This document shows, in pieces, positions 1 to 8,696 of a stretch of DNA of 64,000 bases (position 1 is its first letter; every line of letters starts with the position of its first letter). The position numbers and the translations under genes are program-made. The notes beneath the pieces are model-generated. The model searched no databases and was not told the DNA's origin. It saw only the letters and a list, made by a program, of their open reading frames with translations. Source of the stretch: an uncultured Alphaproteobacteria bacterium (lineage in GTDB: Bacteria; Pseudomonadota; Alphaproteobacteria; CAAGCB01; CAG-977); assembly GCA_944390195.1 (NCBI GenBank), contig CALXOZ010000006.1:1-64000 (forward strand), in the 5' to 3' direction.

Positions 1-239
1 GTTCTGCATTAATAACAAAGCGGGATAAACCCCCGTATTCCGAGCGGCTGTCATGTTGACAACCAATAGCGCACGCTAAAGAGGTGAATGGGTTCATTCA
101 TATTCGCCCTTCCCTCGTCAATCCGTAGAATCCCTTCTGTCTGGAATATTAACAAGATCCGCGTTCTGCATTAATAACAAAGCGGGATAAACCCCCGTAT
201 TCCGAGCGGCTGTCATGTTGACAACCAATAGCGCACGCT
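1..239. repeat. Tandem duplication, unit about 162 bp, cut by the window edge
   Basis: Bases 1-77 are repeated without a visible mismatch at 163-239, an offset of 162. After base 77 and after base 239 the sequences differ, which fits a tandem duplication whose right-hand unit is 78-239 and whose left-hand unit starts before the window. The repeated part codes for the C-terminal region of the substrate-binding protein on the minus strand, so an extra partial copy of that coding sequence lies just behind its stop codon. It could be real or an assembly artefact at a contig edge. Confidence 0.8.
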
Positions 240-1143
240 GAGGAGCTTCAATCGGGATATCATAAGCCTGAACCTTATCCTTTAAAATCTTTAAAGCCTT
301 TTTCCCCGCCATTTGACCGACTGTATAGTATCTGTGAACAAAAGCGAATAAAGCATTATCATTACGGACAGCGCCTTCGGAAGCGGAAAAAACCGGAATG
401 GAAACAGCTGTCGCCGCATTGATCAAAGTTGTTCTGTTCGCATTCATAAAGGCATCCGGTCCCAAATAGATCAGTTCGACTTTTTGACTTGCCATTTCAT
501 TGACCAAAGATTCTATTTCTTTTGCGTCGGGTTTTCCATCTTTATTCAAAGGAAGCGGGTAATCAAGCAATTCAAAACTCATCATTTTGGCATAACGAGC
601 CAACTGGTCGACAACGACTTGGGCATTTGTTTCCGAAGGATTATAAATGATCCCCAGACGTTTAAATGGAATGATTTGACGAGCCAATTGCAATTGCTCT
701 GCCAAAGGAACCAAATGCATAACCCCTGTAATATTGCGCCCTTGAGAAATCAAAGAAGGAACCAAACCGCTTTCAACAGGTTGCGAGACCACCATAAATA
801 ACGCCGGAATAGAGCCAGATTTTGAAACAAAGCCATTATCTTGCGTCCCGAGCATTTTTAAAGTGGCTAAAGATCCCCATGTTACCAAAAGATCCGGAGA
901 CATTTCTTTAGCTTCTTTAATCAGCTCAGGGATCTTGTCTGTTTTTTTATTCAAATTACGTTGAATGACTTTCACATTGAAACGAGACGCCTTTAAATAA
1001 TCCAAAAATCCTTGGCAAGCCTCCTCACAGCCGTTCCACATAACCATATATATTTTTGGCGGTGCCGCATAAGCATGACAAAAAGGAAAAATCAAAACAA
1101 AGAAAAAAAGACTAAAAAACTTCTTCACGGACAAACCTTTCAT
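118..1143 (-). CDS. ABC transporter substrate-binding protein (ABC_sub_bind / TrpX-like)
   Basis: A 341-residue exported protein. Residues 1-26 form a typical signal peptide (basic start, phenylalanine-rich core, HAYA cleavage region). The mature part has the two-lobe periplasmic-binding layout of the ABC_sub_bind family (TrpX, DUF534): an early MVMWNGCEEACQGF stretch, then TWGSLATLKML, GRNITGVMHL and LGIIYNPSETNAQ. Such proteins bind small, often aromatic, ligands in the periplasm. No permease or ATPase gene is beside it. Its start overlaps the end of the upstream sensor gene by 32 bases and has no clear ribosome site, so it is probably translated by coupling. The C-terminal coding region is partly duplicated downstream. 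The family is fairly sure, the ligand unknown. Confidence 0.8.
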   Translation of the reverse strand: MKGLSVKKFFSLFFFVLIFPFCHAYAAPPKIYMVMWNGCEEACQGFLDYLKASRFNVKVIQRNLNKKTDKIPELIKEAKEMSPDLLVTWGSLATLKMLGTQDNGFVSKSGSIPALFMVVSQPVESGLVPSLISQGRNITGVMHLVPLAEQLQLARQIIPFKRLGIIYNPSETNAQVVVDQLARYAKMMSFELLDYPLPLNKDGKPDAKEIESLVNEMASQKVELIYLGPDAFMNANRTTLINAATAVSIPVFSASEGAVRNDNALFAFVHRYYTVGQMAGKKALKILKDKVQAYDIPIEAPQRALLVVNMTAARNTGVYPALLLMQNADLVNIPDRRDSTD

Positions 1144-2173
1144 TCACACCGATTTGAACCCATCCTTGCGGTTCCCCCAAATCATTCACCGGCTCAGCCG
1201 TATTATAATATCCCTTGCGCAAAGAAACTTTCCCCGTACGCGGATCCGTATCAAAGGCTTCGGCCGCCACACCGGATTCATATAAGACACGTCCCGTTTT
1301 ATCCGTTATTAAAATAAACAAAATCTCTTTGTTCTTATAACGCAACATATCCAAATAAGGTTCCAATCCGTTGATTGATTTAAATGGAACCCCTCCTTGA
1401 ACGACCTGTTCCAATACATTTTTGACCTGTTTCGCAACGATTCCGGTTTTAGCGATAATCTCGTTTTTCATATCTTTTTCAAATGATCTGAACATCGCCA
1501 AAAAATTCATTTGAACGATAAAAACAAGAGCAAGGAAACCCGCTCCCATGGAAACCCACAAGCGGATTTTTTTCTGACCAAAAATTTTTTTTGAATACAA
1601 TGCCAAAAAATATACTAAAAAACAGGCGAAAATGCCAATAGAAGCCAATCGGAGCGTAAAATGAAATGCTGTAGAAATCATTTCTTCGCGCACAATGGCA
1701 TTGGTTTGCGTTTTATATTCTGCAATCAGACAGCCTGACTTTTCCAAAAAAGGATTAAAAATCGGCAAGCCGATTGTTTCCTTATCATCAACGGATTCTG
1801 AAAAAGTCGTTTCGGACTGTGTACATTTTTGAAGCCATTCATCGGAAACGTTTGTCCCTGTATTTTTTCCCGACGTGCTGAATAAGATCTTTTTCGTTTT
1901 CAGATCGAAGATCATAACGGACAAAGTATCACCTTCTTCTGTGGAATAACGGAACAAAAAATCATCCACTTTGATTTTAGGCAGAGAAGCTCCCTTATCC
2001 ATTTCATTTTGAATGACACGCCTCAATTCTCTTAAAGCTGTTTGTATTCTTGAATCTCTAAGCGCTTGAGCTGTTGATTCAAATTTCATAAAGTTCACAC
2101 CGACAAAAGCAAAAATTACTGCGCACCACAAAAGCGAAGCTAAAACAGCATGAGATAAAGGCATTTTGCGCAT
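1112..2173 (-). CDS. Membrane protein with two extracytoplasmic sensor-like domains and no output domain
   Basis: About 353 residues from the ATG at 2173, which has AGGAAA a few bases upstream; a TTG one codon earlier is less likely. One membrane segment near residues 8-30 is followed by an extracytoplasmic domain of about 135 residues, two adjacent membrane segments around 170-225, and a second sensor-like domain with the pattern FILITDKTGRVLYESG and a late GWVQIGV strand, as in Cache-type domains. Relatives normally go on to a further membrane helix and a cytoplasmic effector (HAMP, GGDEF, PP2C or kinase). Here the protein stops right after the second sensor domain, in overlap with the substrate-binding protein gene. 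It lies 68 bases behind batD and may be co-transcribed. Function is unknown; a sensor partner for the binding protein is a guess. Confidence 0.6.
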   Translation of the reverse strand: MRKMPLSHAVLASLLWCAVIFAFVGVNFMKFESTAQALRDSRIQTALRELRRVIQNEMDKGASLPKIKVDDFLFRYSTEEGDTLSVMIFDLKTKKILFSTSGKNTGTNVSDEWLQKCTQSETTFSESVDDKETIGLPIFNPFLEKSGCLIAEYKTQTNAIVREEMISTAFHFTLRLASIGIFACFLVYFLALYSKKIFGQKKIRLWVSMGAGFLALVFIVQMNFLAMFRSFEKDMKNEIIAKTGIVAKQVKNVLEQVVQGGVPFKSINGLEPYLDMLRYKNKEILFILITDKTGRVLYESGVAAEAFDTDPRTGKVSLRKGYYNTAEPVNDLGEPQGWVQIGVNERFVREEVF

Positions 2174-2241
2174 CAAATTTTCCTGACCAATTTTGTTATT
2201 TTAACGGTTATAGCTCTGTATCGTAAAAAAACAATGAACAC

Positions 2242-4110
2242 TTAATTTGGATATAACGGAGGAACAGGCATTTTTTCTTTCTTTTCTTTTTCATCAATTT
2301 CCACTTGAACGGTTTTAAATACAGTCCAAAATTCTTTTGCATTCCAGCTTGCGCCGTTCTGGGCATACAAAGCCTGATTTAATTTTTCCATTTGTTCCGA
2401 AAGGGTCTGATTATTAAAACGTTTCGACAAATCTGACAAAGTCAGCGGCGGCGTTTCAGGCCATAAAATCCGTCCAAGATCCAACAGAGCCTGTTTTGTT
2501 TCTGTTCCCGATTCAGACAGACATGCTTGCTTTACGCGTTCCATCGCCTCTTGACGAGATGTTTTTGTGTTAACAACTTTACTTCCCGTCTTTGAATTCG
2601 ATTTAAAAAGCAGAAAATGTAGCAACAATCCCAATACCGTAACAACGGCTCCTCCCGCGAATATACCAGCGAAAAACAGACGGACAGGAGATTGTCCAGC
2701 ATATTTTTCCTTCACTTTAGAAACTGTTTCCGGCTTTTCACGATTATGAGTCTGTTCAATCTGCTGCGTTACGACTGGTTTTGTTTGCTTTGATACCGGA
2801 GCCGCTTTATTATCCGGCGTTATTTGATCGGATGGTTGATTCAATGAAGAATTAACAAGATCCGTTTTTTCTTCTCCGGATCCTTGCGAAACCGTTTGAA
2901 CCGTTATCGTTCTTTGAGGTAAAACGGCAACGCGTGTTTCCCCTGTTTTAACATCAAACCATGGAATTTCCATCTTCGGTAAAGTGATTTCACCCGCCTT
3001 TGTCGGCATAAAGACGATCTGGCGTGTTTTAACGCCGACTATTCCGTTATTATCAAACAGGTTTTTAGTATCTGTTTTACCGGGATACTGCTTATAATTT
3101 TCACCTTGGGAAAACAACAGATCCGGAATTTGCGTATCTCTGACCCCTGCCGCCATCACAGTTACCGTTCTGGTCAAAGCCTCCCCTAAATTGATTGTCT
3201 GTTTCGGAGGATTCAGATCTTCAGAAATGGCGACCTCTGTCGCCGGAAGCCAGTTGACACCGCTTTTTTCCGGTTTTCCCCGAACATCCAATGTAATGGC
3301 AGAAGTCTGAACGGCAACATTTTGCTGACCGAAAAAGCCTGAAAAAAATCCGGAATCATCAAGCCCACCAAAACCAAACAAATCATTCATATTGTCGCTA
3401 CGGGCGTTCGGATCGCTGATCGTCCCTCTGAAACGCACGGGCGATAATGTTATCTTTCCGCTTTTTTGAGCAAACAATAAAAACTTGTACTCTAAAACGT
3501 CATAGGAACGACCATTGACAGTTTCTCTTGAACGTTTCACATCCCCCCATTGTTCCGATGTTATCCCGTCGGCTTGAGGCGGAATAACGGCTCCATCCAG
3601 CAATGGAGTTTGCACAAAAGAATATAATTTCACCGTCAACGGAATTTGTTGACCGATATACGGTTGCTTATCTGCCAATTCGTAACGGATAAATACATTC
3701 GGCTGAGCTGATTGGGCTTGTTTTTTTTCAACAGGATCTTCCGGTAAAGGCTGCCCTCCTGCAACAACAGTCAATTTGACAGGCTTCGTTTTTTCTTTTC
3801 CCGCTTGAATGGACGGCAATATGACTTCACCCGTTTTTTTGGGGATCAATGTCAAAACGTTTTCATTAAACGTTTGGGCTTTCCCGTTCACATAGCTCGA
3901 TTTAAAGCTTTTACGCTCCATTACGATCAAAAAATCTTGATTTAAAACGGAAATATCCGGTTGTTCAGCATCTCCGTCCTGACGAAGATAAAGCTGAAAA
4001 CTTTCTCCTTCGGGAATGACAGTCCTACTGACATCGGCTTCAAACCCGGCAACAGCCAAACGGCTGAAAGTAAGCATAACAAGAAATACAAAAAGCTGTA
4101 TACCTTTCAT
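2242..4110 (-). CDS. batD: BatD-family protein
   Basis: A 622-residue protein with a signal peptide (first 21 residues), a large extracytoplasmic region of beta-sandwich repeats typical of BatD (PF13584), one membrane helix near residues 480-505 and a short cytoplasmic tail. Matching features include the early VSRTVIPEGESFQLYL stretch, FVQTPLLDGAV in the middle, and TLPKMEIPWFDVKTG before the low-complexity linker. BatD is the third member of the Bat (Bacteroides aerotolerance) set, membrane proteins thought to help envelope stress tolerance together with MoxR ATPases. The start overlaps the stop of the preceding batB-batC gene by one base (TAATG), so the genes are translationally coupled. 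Confidence 0.85.
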   Translation of the reverse strand: MKGIQLFVFLVMLTFSRLAVAGFEADVSRTVIPEGESFQLYLRQDGDAEQPDISVLNQDFLIVMERKSFKSSYVNGKAQTFNENVLTLIPKKTGEVILPSIQAGKEKTKPVKLTVVAGGQPLPEDPVEKKQAQSAQPNVFIRYELADKQPYIGQQIPLTVKLYSFVQTPLLDGAVIPPQADGITSEQWGDVKRSRETVNGRSYDVLEYKFLLFAQKSGKITLSPVRFRGTISDPNARSDNMNDLFGFGGLDDSGFFSGFFGQQNVAVQTSAITLDVRGKPEKSGVNWLPATEVAISEDLNPPKQTINLGEALTRTVTVMAAGVRDTQIPDLLFSQGENYKQYPGKTDTKNLFDNNGIVGVKTRQIVFMPTKAGEITLPKMEIPWFDVKTGETRVAVLPQRTITVQTVSQGSGEEKTDLVNSSLNQPSDQITPDNKAAPVSKQTKPVVTQQIEQTHNREKPETVSKVKEKYAGQSPVRLFFAGIFAGGAVVTVLGLLLHFLLFKSNSKTGSKVVNTKTSRQEAMERVKQACLSESGTETKQALLDLGRILWPETPPLTLSDLSKRFNNQTLSEQMEKLNQALYAQNGASWNAKEFWTVFKTVQVEIDEKEKKEKMPVPPLYPN

Positions 4111-5936
4111 TATCTTCTCCTTTTCATTAAATTACGGCGCCGGATCCGTTCTCGCAAAAGCCCTGACGGGTCGTCTTCTATCACACTAAGCCATTGTAAT
4201 TGCTCTTGTTTTTTTTGTTCATTTTCATCAATTTTTTGTTCAGGTTGTATTTGCTGATCCTGATTTTGCTGTTGCTGATCTTGATTCTGCTGCTGCTGTT
4301 GATCTTGATTCTGCTGTTGTTGCTGTTGATCTTGATTCTGCTGCTGCTGTTGATCCTGATTCTGCTGTTGCTGCTGTTGATCCTGATTCTGCTGTTGTTG
4401 CTGTTGATCTTGATTCTGCTGTTGCTGCTGTTGATCCTGATTCTGCTGTTGTTGCTGTTGATCTTGATTCTGCTGTTGCTGTTGATCTTGATTCTGCTGT
4501 TGCTGCTGTTGATCCTGATTCTGCTGTTGATCCTGATTCTGCTGTTGATCTTGATTCTGCTGTTGCTGATTTTTCAACTGATCTTCCAGATACTTCTTGT
4601 TAAAAGCCGCATCTTCATGATCCGGATTTTTTTCTAACACCTTTTTATAGTTTTCAATTGCTTGCCGGTATTGTCCCGCTTGAGCCAAAGCATTCCCTTG
4701 ATTATAAAGCATTTCAGGATCGTCCGTCGAAGATAGGGCAGAAACCGCCGTAGAAAAATCACCGGATTTATATGCCGCAATTCCCCGCCATGAATTATCT
4801 TGAAAGATTTGCGGATCCTTTGGTTCTTCCCCCGCGACAATCCGTTCTGCCTCCCGACGATCGGGACGCACCCATAAATCTGACAATGTCCAAGCACGGA
4901 CATCACAAGGCTGCAAAAAGATAAACAAGAACGCTGCAAGCCAGCCTTTACGATATCCCAAAGCCGCAAAAGGCAAAATGAACAGACACAGTACCGAACC
5001 GAAGTCCTTCCATGTATCCGCTTTATTTTCCTCTTGCGCCAAGTCTTCCGCTTGAACGGATTGTTCTTCTGGAAAAGCATTCACAATGGCATCAATATCT
5101 TTTTCATCCAAAGTAACCGTCTGATAAACTCCGCCACCAGCTTGAGCTATTTTTTGAAAATTCCTTACGGAAAGTGTTGATAAAGCGGGTTTTCCTCGAT
5201 CCATCAAAAAAATGCCGTTTGGAAGTTGTATCGGTGCCCCCTGAGACGTTCCTATTCCCAAAACAGACAAAGAATATCCTTCTTTTTTTAAAAGATTGGC
5301 AGTTTTCAAAATATCCGGCATATTTTCCTGATTAACATAACTGCCCAGCAATACAATCTGTCCGTCTTTAGAATTTGCTTGTTTTAATAAATTTACGGCT
5401 TCTTGCAAAGCGGCATTGACATCAGGAACCTGCCCGCCCATCATTCCCGTTTGAATTGTCGGCAACATATTATCAATGACCTTTCGGTCTTTTGTCAAAG
5501 GCACAGCCACAAAAGGTTCATTGTCGTACAGAATCAAAGCATTCTGACCGTTTTTTGTCTTTTGCAGGAAATCATACATCTTAAAGCGCGCACGATCCAT
5601 TCTGGACGGTTGGATGTCTTTAGGAGACATAAACAGGGAGATATCCAACAAATAAACCGTATCCCGTCCTTTGTCCACGACAGGTTGCGGCAGCTTTTGC
5701 CATGTCGGTCCGGCTAAAGAGATTATCGTCAGAATCCATGATACACTAAGTAAAAAAACAGGAAGAAAAAAACGTTTGGGAGATCCGGCGACCAGCTGGG
5801 AACGCAATAACCCCTGATCGCAAAAAGATTGCCACAATCCCCCCTTTGAATGACTTTTTCCAATTAAAAAAGGTAGCAACAAGAATGCAAGCCCGCCCCA
5901 AAACCACTCGGGACGCAAGAAATGAAACTCCGTCAT
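4110..5936 (-). CDS. BatB-BatC fusion: membrane VWA-like protein with TPR and Q/N-rich tail
   Basis: A 608-residue fusion. Residues 1-80 hold two membrane helices of the aerotolerance type, 90-290 a von Willebrand A-like domain, about 300-345 a third membrane region, about 380-450 TPR repeats (YNQGNALAQAGQYRQAIENY), and about 460-570 a tract of NQDQ units with runs of glutamine. The VWA domain has lost all three metal-site motifs: DxSxS reads DISLF at 98-102, the middle Thr is replaced in VPDVN near 170-174, and the final Asp is replaced in LLGSY near 196-200. It may therefore bind without metal. The start overlaps the batA stop by four bases (ATGA). In many species batB and batC are separate genes. 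Confidence 0.8.
   Translation of the reverse strand: MTEFHFLRPEWFWGGLAFLLLPFLIGKSHSKGGLWQSFCDQGLLRSQLVAGSPKRFFLPVFLLSVSWILTIISLAGPTWQKLPQPVVDKGRDTVYLLDISLFMSPKDIQPSRMDRARFKMYDFLQKTKNGQNALILYDNEPFVAVPLTKDRKVIDNMLPTIQTGMMGGQVPDVNAALQEAVNLLKQANSKDGQIVLLGSYVNQENMPDILKTANLLKKEGYSLSVLGIGTSQGAPIQLPNGIFLMDRGKPALSTLSVRNFQKIAQAGGGVYQTVTLDEKDIDAIVNAFPEEQSVQAEDLAQEENKADTWKDFGSVLCLFILPFAALGYRKGWLAAFLFIFLQPCDVRAWTLSDLWVRPDRREAERIVAGEEPKDPQIFQDNSWRGIAAYKSGDFSTAVSALSSTDDPEMLYNQGNALAQAGQYRQAIENYKKVLEKNPDHEDAAFNKKYLEDQLKNQQQQNQDQQQNQDQQQNQDQQQQQQNQDQQQQQNQDQQQQQQNQDQQQQQQNQDQQQQQQNQDQQQQQQNQDQQQQQNQDQQQQQQNQDQQQQQNQDQQQQNQDQQIQPEQKIDENEQKKQEQLQWLSVIEDDPSGLLRERIRRRNLMKRRR
4245..4575 (-). repeat. Low-complexity trinucleotide-rich tract coding for a Gln/Asn/Asp repeat
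   Basis: On the plus strand this stretch is an irregular array of CTGCTGTTG- and GATCCTGATT-type units; read on the minus strand it gives repeated NQDQ with three to six extra glutamines per unit, about thirteen units. Units differ by whole codons and by synonymous changes (GATCTTGATT versus GATCCTGATT), so the array seems to expand by codon-multiple slippage under reading-frame selection. It forms the tail between the TPR region and the charged C-terminus of the BatB-BatC protein. Length variation between strains is likely. Confidence 0.9.
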
Positions 5937-6931
5937 GTCATTCTCCTGTCAATCAACAGCATTACAGCACCCAAGATGCTTAGAACGAACGCTGCTCCCA
6001 ACGGGTAATAAAAAAGTGTTTTTACCGGTCTGATAAAGACATCATCGTTGTCAACGGGCTCTAATGCGTCAATTTCCTTGTAAATTTCAATTAATTCTTG
6101 TGTATTTTTCGCTCGGAAATAACGTCCTTGTGTTTTTTGAGCGATTTCCTGAAGCGTTTTTTCATCTATTTCATCGCCTCGCGGCATCTGCATGACACCG
6201 AACAGCCCCATCATTTGAACAGTATCGGATCCCGCCCCTATCGTATAGACCTTCACGCCCATTTTCGCAGCCAATTCAGCCGCTTCCGCAGGCCGCATCG
6301 TTCCTGCGTTCGCCGCCCCGTCTGAAAGTAATACAATAACTTTACTTTCATCGGGAACATCTACCATCGTCTTTAACGCCAGCCCCAGAGCATCCCCCAA
6401 CGCCGTCTGAGTTCCCGCCATGCCGACATCAGCTTCTTTTAACAAATCGGAAACCGTTTTCACATCATAGGTCAACGGCGTATACAAATAAGCCCGTTCT
6501 CCGAATAAAACGACACCGACCCGATCCCCTTTGCGCTTTTGAATGAAAGCGTCCGCAACCGCACGTACAACATCCCAACGCCGGACAGCTCTGTTTTGAA
6601 CGGAAAAATCGGCTTCTTCCATTGATCCGGAAATATCCAGAACCAACATGAGATTACGCCCTTGCGCCGGCATCTTAACCGCTTCACCGACCCAGCGGGG
6701 GCCCGCCGCCGCCGTTACCAGCAATCCCCAAATTAAAAGCCCCAACAAACGGCGCACATGAAACTTTTGAAAGACGGAACGCGTCCCGGAATGAGACAAA
6801 ACTCTTATGTCGTCAAAAAAAGGCACTTTCAAAGCATCTTCATTTTCTTGATTCACGCAAGGCAACACCGCTTGCATGATAAACGGCAGCGGTAACAATA
6901 AAAACGCCAATGGAAAGACAAAACTTGTCAT
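5933..6931 (-). CDS. batA: BatA-family VWA-domain membrane protein
   Basis: About 332 residues from the ATG at 6931, chosen because GGAGAAA lies eight bases upstream; a longer start at 6949 has no such site. N-terminal membrane helices frame a short cytoplasmic loop. Then comes a complete von Willebrand A domain with an intact metal site: DISGS near residue 99, the GTQTALGDAL loop and LLSDGAANAG. A last membrane helix sits near the C-terminus. It is the first gene of the operon batA, batB-batC, batD. The usual upstream partners, a MoxR ATPase and a DUF58 protein, are not in this window, so they are lost or elsewhere. Its intact metal site contrasts with the degenerate one in the next gene. 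Confidence 0.88.
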   Translation of the reverse strand: MTSFVFPLAFLLLPLPFIMQAVLPCVNQENEDALKVPFFDDIRVLSHSGTRSVFQKFHVRRLLGLLIWGLLVTAAAGPRWVGEAVKMPAQGRNLMLVLDISGSMEEADFSVQNRAVRRWDVVRAVADAFIQKRKGDRVGVVLFGERAYLYTPLTYDVKTVSDLLKEADVGMAGTQTALGDALGLALKTMVDVPDESKVIVLLSDGAANAGTMRPAEAAELAAKMGVKVYTIGAGSDTVQMMGLFGVMQMPRGDEIDEKTLQEIAQKTQGRYFRAKNTQELIEIYKEIDALEPVDNDDVFIRPVKTLFYYPLGAAFVLSILGAVMLLIDRRMT

Positions 6932-7438
6932 AAATGTTTCTCCGACCATTTCACAATACGCTTACGCTATGAAAGCCTTTAATTGTAAAATAACAAAGTA
7001 CATATTTGAGTTTCAACCAAAAATCCATTTTGTTCTTTCGCCCCCTTCATTTACAAAGAGAACAGATTTTTGCGCTTGATTGCAATGTTCTTTTTTACAT
7101 TACAGCATAAAAAACCACTCTAAAGAAACATTTTAAAAAACATTATAATCTCGCAAATCCCTTCAAAAACGCTGTTCTTTTGTTCCTTTGAAACGCCTTA
7201 AAAAATTTTGATAAAATACTACCGTTATCTTTGTTGCGAAAGAAAGATCCCTTTTGGATATGAAACAACACCGATAATCATGACAACGATTTGATTTTTT
7301 ATAAAACATTTTTAATTCTCATTCTCCGTATAACGGGAAAAACGATCTTCCTCGCAAGGTAAGGAAAATTGTCAGAGGAGATCTGGACAAAATGTTTTTT
7401 TAAGGGCAATATATAACTTTAAATGAGAGGTGTTTTTA
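6932..7438. other. Intergenic region between two divergent genes
   Basis: About 500 AT-rich bases separate batA (minus) from the toxin-like gene (plus), so promoters for both directions should lie here. A weak plus-strand promoter-like pair (TTGATAAAATACTACC near 7209) can be picked out but is not compelling. I see no ORF with a ribosome site, no RNA gene and no strong hairpin. Confidence 0.4.
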
Positions 7439-8068
7439 ATGTTGGATTTGCCAGAACCATCACGAGTAAATGCTGCGGGCGGGCAACAAAACCGACAAGC
7501 CGGAATTAAAACGCTTGACGATGTCCCTCCGAGATATCGCAATTACCCGAACTTTGACGATTTAACCAATGATCCTGCTCATGGCGGCAATAAAATCGGA
7601 AAAGTCATCCGAGAAGCCATGGCGGCGGCGGAAGCCGATCTGTCCGGCGCCGTCAAAGGACCTGTCAGCCGTTCGGATTCCCCTTATGTCGATTTTTTCG
7701 ATGGCGAGGGTTACCCTTTTGATATAAAAACCCCCTTGTCTCCTACGGAAAAAGATAAGTGGGCATTTAATCCCTTCGGTAACGCGGCAACCATTTTAAA
7801 TCAATTGAACAAAACACACCCGAACAAACAAACGGGAAAAAACGAACCAGTCGCTGTTTTGCTTGACACAACTTACATGACCGCTCGGGATCGCGATGAT
7901 TTATGGCGGGAATTGCGTAAACAAACAAAGGAAAATCGTAGCCTGCTTAAACGGATTTTTGAAGTTAACGTCAAACTAGATGATACTGTTCAAAAAAATA
8001 AAACCACCTCCAAAAAACAATTTTCTCCGGCTCAATTCGCCGTTTTACGTCAAGGAATGGGAAGATGA
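7439..8068 (+). CDS. Toxin-like protein with a PD-(D/E)XK-type nuclease motif
   Basis: About 209 residues from the ATG at 7439, with GAGAGG eight bases upstream; a GTG at 7430 overlaps that site and is rejected. There is no signal peptide or membrane segment. The centre reads YVDFFDGEGYPFDIKTP, with a conserved-looking Glu about 30 residues earlier (AAAEADL) and a later strand VLLDTTYMTARDRDDLWREL. An acidic residue, then D...DxK, then a hydrophobic strand is the layout of nuclease domains at the ends of polymorphic and contact-dependent toxins. No secretion domain is attached and no secretion genes are nearby. The next gene overlaps by four bases (ATGA). I cannot name a family; the nuclease assignment is inference from motif order. 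Confidence 0.5.
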   Translation: MLDLPEPSRVNAAGGQQNRQAGIKTLDDVPPRYRNYPNFDDLTNDPAHGGNKIGKVIREAMAAAEADLSGAVKGPVSRSDSPYVDFFDGEGYPFDIKTPLSPTEKDKWAFNPFGNAATILNQLNKTHPNKQTGKNEPVAVLLDTTYMTARDRDDLWRELRKQTKENRSLLKRIFEVNVKLDDTVQKNKTTSKKQFSPAQFAVLRQGMGR

Positions 8069-8607
8069 CTTTCATGAAAAATTTATTTGCTTTAATCTTC
8101 GTTTTCTCTTTATCCGCTTGTTCTTTCATGTCTGATATCTTTCCCGATCCGGTTTCCGGACATTCAAGCGTTGATAAAGGCATTACCGCTTTTAATACAG
8201 CCAATTATCAACAAGCTCTGGAATATATGACCGAACCGGCGGAACAGGGAAATATGGACGCTCAATATATTATCGGTATGATTTATTTATACGGATTGAG
8301 CGGTGTTAAAGACTGTTATACCGCTCAAAAATGGTTGCATCAGGCAGCTCAGTCCGGACAAAGAGCGGCTCAAGAACAATTAGCGTTTTTATATATGAAC
8401 CGTTTAACCCCTCTTTACAATCCTATCGACGCTTATTTCTGGTTCAGCGTCATTATCGGAGACCACCCGCAACATCGCGAAGAAATGCAAAATTTAAAGT
8501 GGAGTTTGCAAAACAACGGGTTGCTGTCTGAAGTGGATTCTATTCCCATGCCTGAAGAAAAGCGTTATAAAGGCGTCGACTATAACGATCTGTTTCCTCT
8601 GCGTTAA
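8065..8607 (+). CDS. Sel1-repeat lipoprotein
   Basis: A 180-residue protein with a lipoprotein signal peptide ending in the lipobox LSAC (Cys at about residue 19), so the mature protein should be lipid-anchored in the envelope. It carries two to three Sel1-type TPR units (ALEYMTEPAEQGNMDAQYIIGMIYLYG, followed by AAQSGQRAAQEQLAFLYM; each a separate repeat). The AAGGA before 8065 favours this ATG over one three codons later. Translation is coupled to the upstream toxin-like gene by an ATGA overlap. Sel1 proteins act as protein-binding scaffolds, and some are immunity proteins for secreted effectors; immunity is only a hypothesis, because an envelope protein would not obviously block a cytoplasmic nuclease. 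Confidence 0.75.
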   Translation: MTFMKNLFALIFVFSLSACSFMSDIFPDPVSGHSSVDKGITAFNTANYQQALEYMTEPAEQGNMDAQYIIGMIYLYGLSGVKDCYTAQKWLHQAAQSGQRAAQEQLAFLYMNRLTPLYNPIDAYFWFSVIIGDHPQHREEMQNLKWSLQNNGLLSEVDSIPMPEEKRYKGVDYNDLFPLR

Positions 8608-8696
8608 TCCAATCCACTTACAGAGCGGAAAAACGCTGGTATTAACGATACATCCGCTCCGCACATGAACGTATAAATTGCTTTGATGAAAATCCT

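Noticed and set aside
4245-4575. A CRISPR array
   Set aside because: The units are in-frame codon repeats inside a protein gene, with no unique spacers and no cas genes.
4200-4637. A 145-codon plus-strand ORF rich in Leu and Ile
   Set aside because: It is the exact antisense of the Gln/Asn repeat of the BatB-BatC gene and has no ribosome site.
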